Shown one piece after another: positions 1 to 6,062 of a stretch of 9,435 bases of DNA; within the stretch, counting starts at the first letter, position 1; each line of letters starts with the position of its first letter. The notes beneath the pieces were generated by a model. It had not been told where the DNA came from and did no database searches. It saw only the letters and a program-made list of their open reading frames with translations. The translations under genes were made by a program, and so were the position numbers. Source of the stretch: Pseudomonadota bacterium (GTDB lineage Bacteria; Pseudomonadota; Gammaproteobacteria; Burkholderiales; Thiobacillaceae); the NCBI GenBank assembly GCA_021847385.1, contig JAJZTV010000066.1, forward strand, positions 1-9,435, in the 5' to 3' direction.

Positions 1-609
1 CGGGCAGAACACCTGGTTGCCCTGGGGCTCGTCGTTCTTGATGAAGTCGCCGCCCAGCCAGAACTGGTAGGCCGCCTTGGCGAACGGCTCGGGACGCAGG
101 CCCAGCTTGGGCTTGATGATGGTGCCGGCGATGTAGCCGCCGTTCACGACCGGACGGCCGAGGATGCGCCACAGGTTGGAGATGTCGGTGGCCGGGCCGT
201 CGAACATCTGGATCGCGCGCTCGGGCACGTAGAAGTCGATCATCTTGGCGTGCTCGATGTCGCCCATGCCCTGGTTGTTGCCGATGGCCAGGGTCAGGAA
301 GGAGACCATCATGAACCGGCCGTCGGTGACGTTGCGGTCGAACAGCTCCAGCGGATAGGCGATCCGCATGTCTTCGGTGGCTTCGTCGATGTAGTAGACC
401 AGGGCGTCGACGCCCTTGGTGAATTCATCGGTGGTGGAGACTTCGACGTTGGTGCCGGTGGAGGACTCGGCGGCGAAGTGGGCGGCGGCTTCCAGGTAGC
501 CGTAGCCGCTCTTCGGCTTCATCTTGTAGGCGACCAGGATGTGCTTGCCACCCTTGATCAGGTCCTCTTCCTTGAGGGACAGATCGGCATAACGTGCGGA
601 CTGATCCAT
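1..609 (-). CDS. cbbM: Form II RuBisCO large subunit (N-terminal part, runs off the window)
   Basis: This gene encodes ribulose-1,5-bisphosphate carboxylase/oxygenase form II, the CO2-fixing enzyme of the Calvin-Benson-Bassham cycle, which acts in the cytoplasm. The visible 203 residues start MDQSARYADLSLKEEDLIKG, typical of CbbM. E48 and N111 sit at the expected active-site positions. The catalytic lysine lies in GTIIKPKLG (K166), and the carbamylated lysine with its metal ligands lies in GGDFIKNDEPQGNQ (K191, D193, E194). This numbering matches what I recall for Rhodospirillum rubrum RuBisCO without any offset. The ATG at 609 is preceded by AAGGAG (622-617) at a 7-nt gap, so the start is secure. 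The remaining C-terminal half lies beyond position 1. The gene diverges from cbbR, the usual arrangement for a CbbR-controlled cbb operon. No disruption is seen. Form II enzymes generally suit high-CO2, low-O2 conditions (family knowledge). Confidence 0.97.
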   Translation of the reverse strand, partial: MDQSARYADLSLKEEDLIKGGKHILVAYKMKPKSGYGYLEAAAHFAAESSTGTNVEVSTTDEFTKGVDALVYYIDEATEDMRIAYPLELFDRNVTDGRFMMVSFLTLAIGNNQGMGDIEHAKMIDFYVPERAIQMFDGPATDISNLWRILGRPVVNGGYIAGTIIKPKLGLRPEPFAKAAYQFWLGGDFIKNDEPQGNQVFCP

Positions 610-680
610 GGATATGCTCCTTAAGAGATGCGAATAGTTGAATCGAACAAGCTCGCACGCAGGAAAAACCCTGTGCAGAA

Positions 681-703
681 CGGGGCGAACTATACCCGCC
701 CCG
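681..703. repeat. Perfect 7-bp inverted repeat around the candidate cbbM -10
   Basis: CGGGGCG (681-687) and CGCCCCG (697-703) are perfect inverted arms separated by 9 bp. The spacer holds the candidate cbbM -10. In an otherwise AT-rich control region these GC-rich arms stand out. They could be a protein-binding site over the promoter, or part of a stem-loop if transcription starts further upstream. Confidence 0.55.
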
Positions 704-717
704 ATCCATAAGAAAAA
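689..717 (-). promoter_or_regulatory. Candidate cbbM promoter
   Basis: On the minus strand TATAGT (694-689) is a reasonable -10 hexamer. At a 17-bp spacing the -35 position is only TTTTTC (717-712), a poor match. A weak -35 would fit a promoter that depends on an activator such as CbbR. The implied start near 682 gives a leader of about 72 nt before the cbbM ATG. This is inferred from sequence alone. Confidence 0.35.
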
Positions 718-727
718 ATCACAGTTT

Positions 728-758
728 TTGATAATTTACATAATTAGAAGCTTATAAT
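728..758 (+). promoter_or_regulatory. Candidate cbbR promoter close to the start codon
   Basis: TATAAT (753-758) is a perfect -10 hexamer on the plus strand. The best -35 is TTGATA (728-733), at a long 19-bp spacing. Transcription would begin at about 764-766, on or next to the cbbR ATG (766). No Shine-Dalgarno sequence is visible between this element and the ATG. Confidence 0.4.
732..746. promoter_or_regulatory. AT-rich palindrome, possible CbbR operator
   Basis: TAATT (732-736) and AATTA (742-746) form a perfect inverted repeat with a 5-bp spacer in the cbbM-cbbR gap. LysR-type regulators bind dyad-symmetric AT-rich sites, usually upstream of the divergent target. The centre lies about 57 bp upstream of the inferred cbbM start and overlaps the region where a cbbR -35 would lie. 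That would suit both activation of cbbM and autorepression of cbbR. A canonical symmetric T-N11-A box is not evident, so the assignment is tentative. Confidence 0.4.
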
Positions 759-765
759 TGCGCCC

Positions 766-1674
766 ATGCTGCATCTGACCATTCGCCAACTCAAGATCTT
801 CGAGGCCGTTGCCCGCCAGCTCTCGATCACCCGCGCCGCCGAGGAACTGCACTTGTCCCAGCCGGCCGTCTCGATGCAGATGAAGAAACTGGCCGATGTG
901 GTCGGCCAGCCGTTGATGGAGCAGGAGGGCAAACGCGTGCGCCTGACTGCCGCCGGCGAGGAGCTGGCCATTTCGGCACGCGAGGTCATCACCTCGCTCA
1001 AACGCTTCGAACTGGGGCTGGTCGCGCGCAAGGGCCTGGCCGGCGGTTATCTACGCCTGGCCGCCATCACCACCGCCACCTATTTCGTGCCGCGCCTGCT
1101 TGGCGAATTCGCCAAGCTGCACCCCGGCGTGAAGGTGTCGCTGCGCGTGGTCAACCGCGAACAAGCGCTGGAGAGCTTGGCCGCCGGACTGGAGGACATC
1201 TACGTGCTGGGCCAGCCACCGGTGAATATGCCGATCACGGCCCAGCCCTTCATGGACAACCCGCTGGTGGTGATTGCGGCACCCGACCACCCGCTGGCCC
1301 GCAAGCGGAATATCCCGCTCGAGCGGCTGAGCGAAGAACCCTGGCTGATGCGGGAAGAGGGCTCGGGTACCCGCAAGGCGGTGGAACGCCTGTTCGCCAG
1401 CCAAGGCCTCGCCCTCGCCCCGCGGATGGAACTCGGCGGCAGCGAGGCGATCAAACAGGCGGTATTGGCGGGGTTGGGCATTTCGGTACTGTCGCGCCAT
1501 TCCTTGGCCTTGCACAGCCCAGACCAATTCGCCATCCTCGACGCCAAGGGTTTCCCCATTCGCCGCCAGTGGCATGCGGTGTATCCGGCCGAGCGGCCGT
1601 TGACCGTGGTTGCCCGCACCTTCCTCGATTTCCTGCTTGCCTATAACAAGAGCCATGACTCCAACACAAATTGA
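766..1674 (+). CDS. cbbR: LysR-type transcriptional regulator CbbR
   Basis: This 302-aa DNA-binding protein is predicted to control the divergent cbbM gene in response to metabolites reflecting the state of carbon fixation. The N-terminal winged helix-turn-helix (about residues 5-65) opens with LTIRQLKIFEAVARQLSITR, followed by a recognition-helix stretch LSQPAVSMQMKKL, typical of CbbR. Residues about 90-295 form the two-lobed periplasmic-binding-protein-like effector domain, including the EEGSGTRKAVE stretch characteristic of LysR regulators near the ligand cleft. Length is normal for the family. The ATG aligns with the usual CbbR start, but no ribosome binding site precedes it and a TATAAT lies 7 bp upstream, so the mRNA may be nearly leaderless. 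Its 3' end overlaps the next gene by 20 nt. The CbbR name rests on sequence style plus the divergent cbbM neighbour. Confidence 0.93.
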   Translation: MLHLTIRQLKIFEAVARQLSITRAAEELHLSQPAVSMQMKKLADVVGQPLMEQEGKRVRLTAAGEELAISAREVITSLKRFELGLVARKGLAGGYLRLAAITTATYFVPRLLGEFAKLHPGVKVSLRVVNREQALESLAAGLEDIYVLGQPPVNMPITAQPFMDNPLVVIAAPDHPLARKRNIPLERLSEEPWLMREEGSGTRKAVERLFASQGLALAPRMELGGSEAIKQAVLAGLGISVLSRHSLALHSPDQFAILDAKGFPIRRQWHAVYPAERPLTVVARTFLDFLLAYNKSHDSNTN

Positions 1675-2902
1675 CGCCACCCGCAGCGCACTGGCCATGG
1701 TCCTACCCATGCGCCACCCGGCCGATGCTGCACTCTCCCATTTCTTCCGCGAGAACCCGAAACTCGGCGGCCGCGACCGCGCCTTCATTGCCGAAGCGGT
1801 CTATGGCGTAGTGCGCCACCTGCGCAGCCTGGAAACGCTGTGCGATGGCCGTAACGGCCGGCAATTGCTGCTGGCTTGGCTGGCCCGACATGGCGGCCAC
1901 AACCTGCGCGAATTCGAGGCCATCACCCGCGAAGACGAATTCAAATGGCTGAAGGAGATCAAGGCCGCGCAGTTGACGGATCGACCGGCGGCGGTGCAAC
2001 TCGACCTACCGGACTGGCTGTATGAGCAGCTGCATGAAAGCTATGGTGAGCGCCTGCCGGAACTGATGCGCGCGCTGAACCGTCCGGCCCCGCTCGATCT
2101 ACGGGTAAATCCGATGAACAGCGACCGCGATGCCATACTGGCCCAACTCAAGGCCGAGGGCTTCGCCGCCGAGGCCACGCCCTATTCGCCGCTGGGCATC
2201 CGGCTCAAGGACAAGCCCGCCCTGCAAAAGCACCCCCTGTTCTTGAATGGCCAAGTCGAGGTGCAGGACGAAGGCAGCCAGCTGCTCGGTCTATTGATGG
2301 CCCCTAAGCGCGGCGAGATGGTGTGCGACTTTTGCGCCGGCGCCGGAGGCAAGACCATGTTGCTCGGCGCGCTGATGCGCTCGACCGGCCGGCTCTACGC
2401 CTTCGACGTCTCGGAGAAGCGGCTGAATAACCTGAAGCCGCGGCTCAAGCGCTCGGGCCTATCGAATGTGCAGGCGCAATTGATCGCCAACGAGCGCGAC
2501 ACCAAGGTCAAGCGCCTGGCGGCCAAGTTCGACCGCGTGCTGGTCGATGCGCCCTGCTCCGGCACCGGCACCCTGCGCCGCAACCCAGACCTGAAATGGC
2601 GGCAGACCCCCGAAGCCTTGGCTGAACTCAACGCCAAGCAAGAGAGCATCCTGCGATCGGCCGCGACCTTGGTAAAAATCGGCGGCCGCTTGGTTTATGC
2701 CACCTGCAGCCTGCTGCGCGAAGAAAACGAGGCCGTCGTCGAGGCCTTCCTCACCGCGCACGCCGAATTCAAGTTGGTGCCGGCCGGCGAGGTGTTGACG
2801 GCACAACACATCGGCCTGGCGATGGGTGACTATTTACGGCTCAATCCCGCCCGACACGGCACCGATGCCTTCTTCGCTGCCGTCCTGGAAAGAACCGCTT
2901 GA
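1655..2902 (+). CDS. RsmB/NOP-family RNA cytosine-C5 methyltransferase
   Basis: This 415-aa SAM-dependent enzyme methylates cytosine C5 in RNA, most likely rRNA. Residues about 1-140 form an N-terminal region resembling the NusB-like RNA-binding part of RsmB. The SAM-binding motif I is VCDFCAGAGGK (223-233). DAPCSGTGTLRRNPD places one catalytic cysteine at C301, and YATCSLL places the second at C351. This is the paired PC/TC signature of the NOL1/NOP2/Sun family. The ATG at 1655 is chosen because MTPTQIDATRSALAMVL leads directly into the family's N-terminal PADAALSHFFRE segment. It lies inside the end of cbbR with only a weak AAGAG, suggesting translational coupling. Betaproteobacteria often also carry a canonical rsmB beside fmt, so the exact target (16S C967 or another site) cannot be settled here and I give no symbol. 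Confidence 0.92.
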   Translation: MTPTQIDATRSALAMVLPMRHPADAALSHFFRENPKLGGRDRAFIAEAVYGVVRHLRSLETLCDGRNGRQLLLAWLARHGGHNLREFEAITREDEFKWLKEIKAAQLTDRPAAVQLDLPDWLYEQLHESYGERLPELMRALNRPAPLDLRVNPMNSDRDAILAQLKAEGFAAEATPYSPLGIRLKDKPALQKHPLFLNGQVEVQDEGSQLLGLLMAPKRGEMVCDFCAGAGGKTMLLGALMRSTGRLYAFDVSEKRLNNLKPRLKRSGLSNVQAQLIANERDTKVKRLAAKFDRVLVDAPCSGTGTLRRNPDLKWRQTPEALAELNAKQESILRSAATLVKIGGRLVYATCSLLREENEAVVEAFLTAHAEFKLVPAGEVLTAQHIGLAMGDYLRLNPARHGTDAFFAAVLERTA

Positions 2903-3447
2903 GATCCGCCCTATTGCTTTCATTTGGCCTCGCATTCGGCGGCCTGGCCGTAGCCAGCGAGCCACTGTCGCTGTCCGCCCAGGGTCAGGTGCAAGTCGCG
3001 TTCACGCCGGGCGACGATGCCGGCGCGCTGATCGTCGACACGATCGCCAAGGCAAAGCGACAGATCCTGGTACAGGCCTTCAGCTTCACGCACAAGGACA
3101 TCGCCGATGCCTTGATCGCAGCACACCGACGCGGTGTCGATGTACAGTTGATCGCCGACCCCGAGCAGACTGAGAAAACCGCCACGAGCCGGATCGAAGC
3201 CATCGCCCATGGCGGCGTACCGGTCTACTTGGACGGCCAGCACGCATCGGCGCACAATAAAATCATGGTGATCGATACCGGGTCCGCCAATGCGACCGTG
3301 ATCACCGGCAGCTTCAATTTCACGCATGCCGCGCAATATCGCAATGCCGAAAACGTGCTGGTGTTGCGCAGCAATCCTTTGCTGGCCGATGCCTATGCCG
3401 CCAATTGGCGCCGGCATCGCACCCATTCACTGCCCTTCAGACGCTAG
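2899..3447 (+). CDS. Exported HKD-motif nuclease, phospholipase D superfamily (Nuc-like)
   Basis: This 182-aa protein has a single HKD motif, HNKIMVID (H119, K121, D126), followed by GSFNF (G137, S138, N140). This is the layout of small dimeric endonucleases such as plasmid and Salmonella Nuc, in which two subunits share one active site. The first roughly 20 residues, MRSALLLSFGLAFGGLAVAS, look like a Sec signal peptide, so the protein is probably periplasmic or secreted. The protein has no cysteines. The TTG start at 2899 shares TTGA with the upstream stop codon. A purine-rich GGAAAGAA (2887-2894) precedes it, and starting later would cut into the signal peptide. By family knowledge the likely role is nonspecific DNA or RNA hydrolysis; a phospholipase activity is less likely for this short single-motif form. 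The next gene begins 2 nt after the stop. Confidence 0.9.
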   Translation: MRSALLLSFGLAFGGLAVASEPLSLSAQGQVQVAFTPGDDAGALIVDTIAKAKRQILVQAFSFTHKDIADALIAAHRRGVDVQLIADPEQTEKTATSRIEAIAHGGVPVYLDGQHASAHNKIMVIDTGSANATVITGSFNFTHAAQYRNAENVLVLRSNPLLADAYAANWRRHRTHSLPFRR

Positions 3448-3449
3448 CC

Positions 3450-4715
3450 ATGAGCGAATTGCAAAAAGCCGAAAATCTGATCGCCCCCTTGCTCGACAAC
3501 CTGAGCGATCCGGCCCTGATCACCCAAGGCGTCCTATTGCTGACGGCCTTCATCCTGGGCGGCTTGATCCTGCGGCCGCTGCGCAAGAGGCTCTCATCGG
3601 ACATGCAAGCCCGCTGGACCGAACACAACTGGCAGCGCGTGTTGTGGCCGGCCTTCATGCTGCTGACCGCGCTCATCGGCCGCCCCCTGCTCGGCTTGTG
3701 GCAAAGCGTGCATCTGCTCAACCTGGCCGTGCCCTTGCTGTTGTCGTTCACGGTGGTGCAGGCCAGCTTCCTGCTGTTGCGCCACATCTTCAATCCCAGC
3801 GCGGCACTGCGCGCAGTCGAGCGCGTGGTCTTCTGGTTGGTGTGGGGCATCCTGGCGCTGCACATCACCGGTTTCCTCGACAGCCTGATCAGTGGCATGG
3901 ATGCCATCGGCTTCCATGTCGGCAAACAACATTTGTCGCTCTATACCCTCGCGCTGGCGGTCATCTCGGTCTGCCTCACACTGATCGTCGCCCTGTGGAT
4001 CTCGCGCATCATCGAGCACCGCTTCATCGAACTGACGCCGCTCAACACCAACCTGAAAGTCGCGCTGACCAAACTGACCCGAGGCGTGCTGTTGGTGATC
4101 GCCGTGCTGATCGCCTTGCCGCTGGTCGGCATCGACATCACCGCGCTCTCGGTCTTCGGCGGCGCCCTAGGCGTTGGGCTGGGCCTGAGCCTGCAAAAGA
4201 TCGCCAGCAACTATGTCTCCGGCTTCACCTTGCTGCTCGACCAATCGATCCGCATCGGTGACATGGTGACAGTGGGCGACCGCTTCGGCCAAGTGCAACG
4301 CATTGCCACCCGCTACACGGTCATTCGCGGCCTGGACGGCACCGAGGCGATCATCCCGAACGAGACCCTGATCACCTCCACCGTGGTCAACCACACCCTG
4401 GCCAACCCCAACAACCGGGTGGGCATACCGGTGCAAGTCGCGTACGGCACCGACTTGGAGTGCGCTCGCACCGCCCTGCTCGCGGCCCTGTCCGGGCAAA
4501 ACCGGGTATTGCCGGAACCTCCGCCGGCCGTCCTGCTCAAAGATTTTTCCGAGAGCGGCATCGATCTGGAACTGGCCTTTTGGATTGCCGATCCGGAAGA
4601 GGGCCAGCTCTCATTGAAGTCCGACATCAATTGGGCGATCTGGCAGACCTTCCAGCGCGAGGGCATCGAAATCCCTTACCCGCGGCGCGTGGTCGAGATC
4701 GTGGACAAACGCTGA
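3450..4715 (+). CDS. MscS-family mechanosensitive ion channel
   Basis: This 421-aa inner-membrane protein belongs to the small-conductance mechanosensitive channels, which open under membrane tension and release solutes during hypo-osmotic shock. About six hydrophobic segments precede the conserved core (approximately residues 22-42, 64-84, 88-110, 124-142, 163-183 and 207-228). The pore-lining helix is glycine/alanine rich, with GGALGVGLGLSLQKIASN at about 237-254. The MscS beta domain follows, with IRIGDMVTVGDRFGQV and IIPNETLITSTVVNH, then a C-terminal alpha/beta region to KSDINWAIWQTFQREGIEIP. The ATG at 3450 is 2 nt after the nuclease stop with no clear ribosome binding site. Translational coupling is therefore likely, although an in-frame TTG at 3405 cannot be excluded. 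Substrate specificity and tension threshold cannot be read from the sequence. Confidence 0.93.
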   Translation: MSELQKAENLIAPLLDNLSDPALITQGVLLLTAFILGGLILRPLRKRLSSDMQARWTEHNWQRVLWPAFMLLTALIGRPLLGLWQSVHLLNLAVPLLLSFTVVQASFLLLRHIFNPSAALRAVERVVFWLVWGILALHITGFLDSLISGMDAIGFHVGKQHLSLYTLALAVISVCLTLIVALWISRIIEHRFIELTPLNTNLKVALTKLTRGVLLVIAVLIALPLVGIDITALSVFGGALGVGLGLSLQKIASNYVSGFTLLLDQSIRIGDMVTVGDRFGQVQRIATRYTVIRGLDGTEAIIPNETLITSTVVNHTLANPNNRVGIPVQVAYGTDLECARTALLAALSGQNRVLPEPPPAVLLKDFSESGIDLELAFWIADPEEGQLSLKSDINWAIWQTFQREGIEIPYPRRVVEIVDKR

Positions 4716-4729
4716 CCGCCCGCCGTCCT

Positions 4730-4742
4730 ACAATGACATTGT
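4730..4742. promoter_or_regulatory. 13-bp palindrome upstream of the desaturase, possible operator
   Basis: ACAATG-A-CATTGT is a perfect palindrome in the 49-bp gap between the channel and desaturase genes. It overlaps TACAAT (4729-4734), a possible -10. I find no well-spaced -35; TGGACA at 4702-4707 is 21 bp away. The 1-nt centre makes it a better protein-binding dyad than an RNA hairpin. Bacterial desaturase genes are often controlled by TetR- or GntR-type lipid sensors, but no such regulator is visible in this window. Confidence 0.35.
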
Positions 4743-4764
4743 TTTCTGTTTGAGGCTTCAGCCC

Positions 4765-5940
4765 ATGTTGCACGGTTTTATCGATTTGCCCTGGTGGGGT
4801 TATGTCGCCGTCATGCTGGCGATGACCCATGTCACCATCGCCGCCGTCACCATCTTTCTACACCGCGCCCAGGCCCACCGCGCCCTCGACCTGCATCCTC
4901 TGGTAATGCATTTCTTCCGGCTCTGGCTCTGGCTGACCACCGGCATGATGACCCGGGCCTGGGTCGCCATTCACCGCAAGCACCACGCCAAATGCGAAAC
5001 CGCCGACGACCCACACAGCCCGCAGGTCATGGGCTTGAACAAGGTGCTGTTGGAAGGCGCCGAGCTGTACCGGGCCGAGGTGGGTAACCGGGAGACCCTG
5101 GACAGATACGGCCACGGCACACCCGACGACTGGCTGGAACGCCACGTCTACACGCCGCATAGCAGCAAGGGCATCTTGCTCATGCTGGCGATCGACGTCA
5201 CCCTGTTCGGCCCGCTCGGCCTAACCGTCTGGGCGGTGCAGATGCTGTGGATTCCGTTCTTCGCCGCCGGCGTGATCAACGGTGTCGGCCACTACTGGGG
5301 TTATCGCAATTACACCTGTGAAGATGCCAGCACCAACATCGCACCCTGGGGCATCCTGATCGGCGGTGAAGAGCTGCACAACAATCACCATGCCTACGGC
5401 AGCTCGGCCAAGCTATCGAGCCGCTGGTACGAGTTCGACATCGGCTGGGCCTATATCCGCGCCCTACAAATCTTCGGTTTGGCCAAGGTCAAGAAGGTCG
5501 CACCTAAGGTTCGCTGGGGCGAGATCAAGCACTTCTGCGATACCGACCTGCTCGGCGCCATCATCACCCATCGCTACGACGTGCTCAGCCGTTACACACG
5601 CTCGGTTCAACGCATTTGCACGCAGGAGATCGGCAAGTTGCGCGCGAACCTGCCCGAACTCGCCGCCCATGGCACGATCCGGCAATTGCGCCACCGCTTT
5701 CAGCGCGATCGCAGCGAGTTGAACGAACCGGAAAAGGCACAACTGGCCACCGTACTGGCCAGCAGCCCCAAGCTGCGCACCATCTATCAAATGCGCGAAG
5801 AACTCACCGCGCTATGGAGCCGCTCGAATGCGAGCAAGGAACAGTTGGTCAAGCAGCTACAGGACTGGTGCCAACGTGCCGAACAAAGCGGTATCGAGGC
5901 ATTGCGGGAGTTTTCCTTCAAACTGCGCTGCTACGCTTAA
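4765..5940 (+). CDS. Membrane fatty acid desaturase (delta-9 acyl-CoA type) with extended C-terminal tail
   Basis: This 391-aa integral membrane di-iron enzyme is predicted to introduce a cis double bond into acyl chains aerobically. All three histidine boxes of the acyl-CoA/lipid desaturase family are present: HRAQAH (33-38), HRKHH (70-74) and HNNHH (205-209). Hydrophobic stretches lie at about 12-32, 45-63 and 130-165. The desaturase core ends near VAPKVRW (245-251). Roughly 140 more residues follow, with a predicted helical tail. Within it, residues about 317-391 (SELNEPEKAQLATVL to the end) resemble the C-terminal segment of ISL3-family transposases. As I recall, Pseudomonas DesB-like desaturases carry a similar tail. 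The ATG at 4765 is preceded by GAGG (4752-4755); an in-frame TTG at 4750 is the alternative start. The gene may be co-transcribed with the channel gene or use its own promoter, and it ends at a strong terminator. Confidence 0.92.
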   Translation: MLHGFIDLPWWGYVAVMLAMTHVTIAAVTIFLHRAQAHRALDLHPLVMHFFRLWLWLTTGMMTRAWVAIHRKHHAKCETADDPHSPQVMGLNKVLLEGAELYRAEVGNRETLDRYGHGTPDDWLERHVYTPHSSKGILLMLAIDVTLFGPLGLTVWAVQMLWIPFFAAGVINGVGHYWGYRNYTCEDASTNIAPWGILIGGEELHNNHHAYGSSAKLSSRWYEFDIGWAYIRALQIFGLAKVKKVAPKVRWGEIKHFCDTDLLGAIITHRYDVLSRYTRSVQRICTQEIGKLRANLPELAAHGTIRQLRHRFQRDRSELNEPEKAQLATVLASSPKLRTIYQMREELTALWSRSNASKEQLVKQLQDWCQRAEQSGIEALREFSFKLRCYA

Positions 5941-6009
5941 CCACGAATCGGCGGGAGTTTTGGTTTCGGCCGCTGCGCGGCCAGCGCTACCAGGCGGATT
6001 GGCTTCTGC

Positions 6010-6042
6010 AAAAACAATGGCGCCATCGGCGCCATTGTTTTT
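6010..6042. terminator. Strong bidirectional intrinsic terminator
   Basis: AAAAACAATGGCGCC (6010-6024) pairs perfectly with GGCGCCATTGTTTTT (6028-6042) around a 3-nt ATC loop, giving a 15-bp stem. Each strand has a run of five T at its 3' side. It lies between the convergent desaturase gene and the response-regulator gene, and so serves both. This is the only notable element in the 122-bp gap besides a short GC repeat at 5968-5982. Confidence 0.93.
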
Positions 6043-6062
6043 CCTTCCAGCCAAGCCCGACC

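Noticed and set aside
250..624. Plus-strand open frame across the start of cbbM
   Set aside because: It is antisense to the highly conserved RuBisCO N-terminus; the glycine/valine/aspartate-rich peptide is a shadow.
1051..1788. Long open frame on the minus strand opposite cbbR
   Set aside because: It is antisense to a well-supported LysR gene and its peptide is compositionally odd (rich in Q, G, R, H), typical of a GC-rich shadow frame.
3326..4261. Plus-strand open frame overlapping the nuclease and channel genes in another frame
   Set aside because: The peptide is arginine/proline/histidine rich, and the overlapping frames encode clear HKD and MscS proteins.
5521..5940. Insertion-sequence remnant at the end of the desaturase gene
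   Set aside because: The transposase-like tail is in frame, without DDE catalytic residues, terminal inverted repeats or target duplications, so it is part of the desaturase protein rather than a mobile element.
5968..5982. GGCCGC-TGC-GCGGCC inverted repeat after the desaturase
   Set aside because: It has a short stem with no T-tract; the strong terminator 28 bp further on explains termination.
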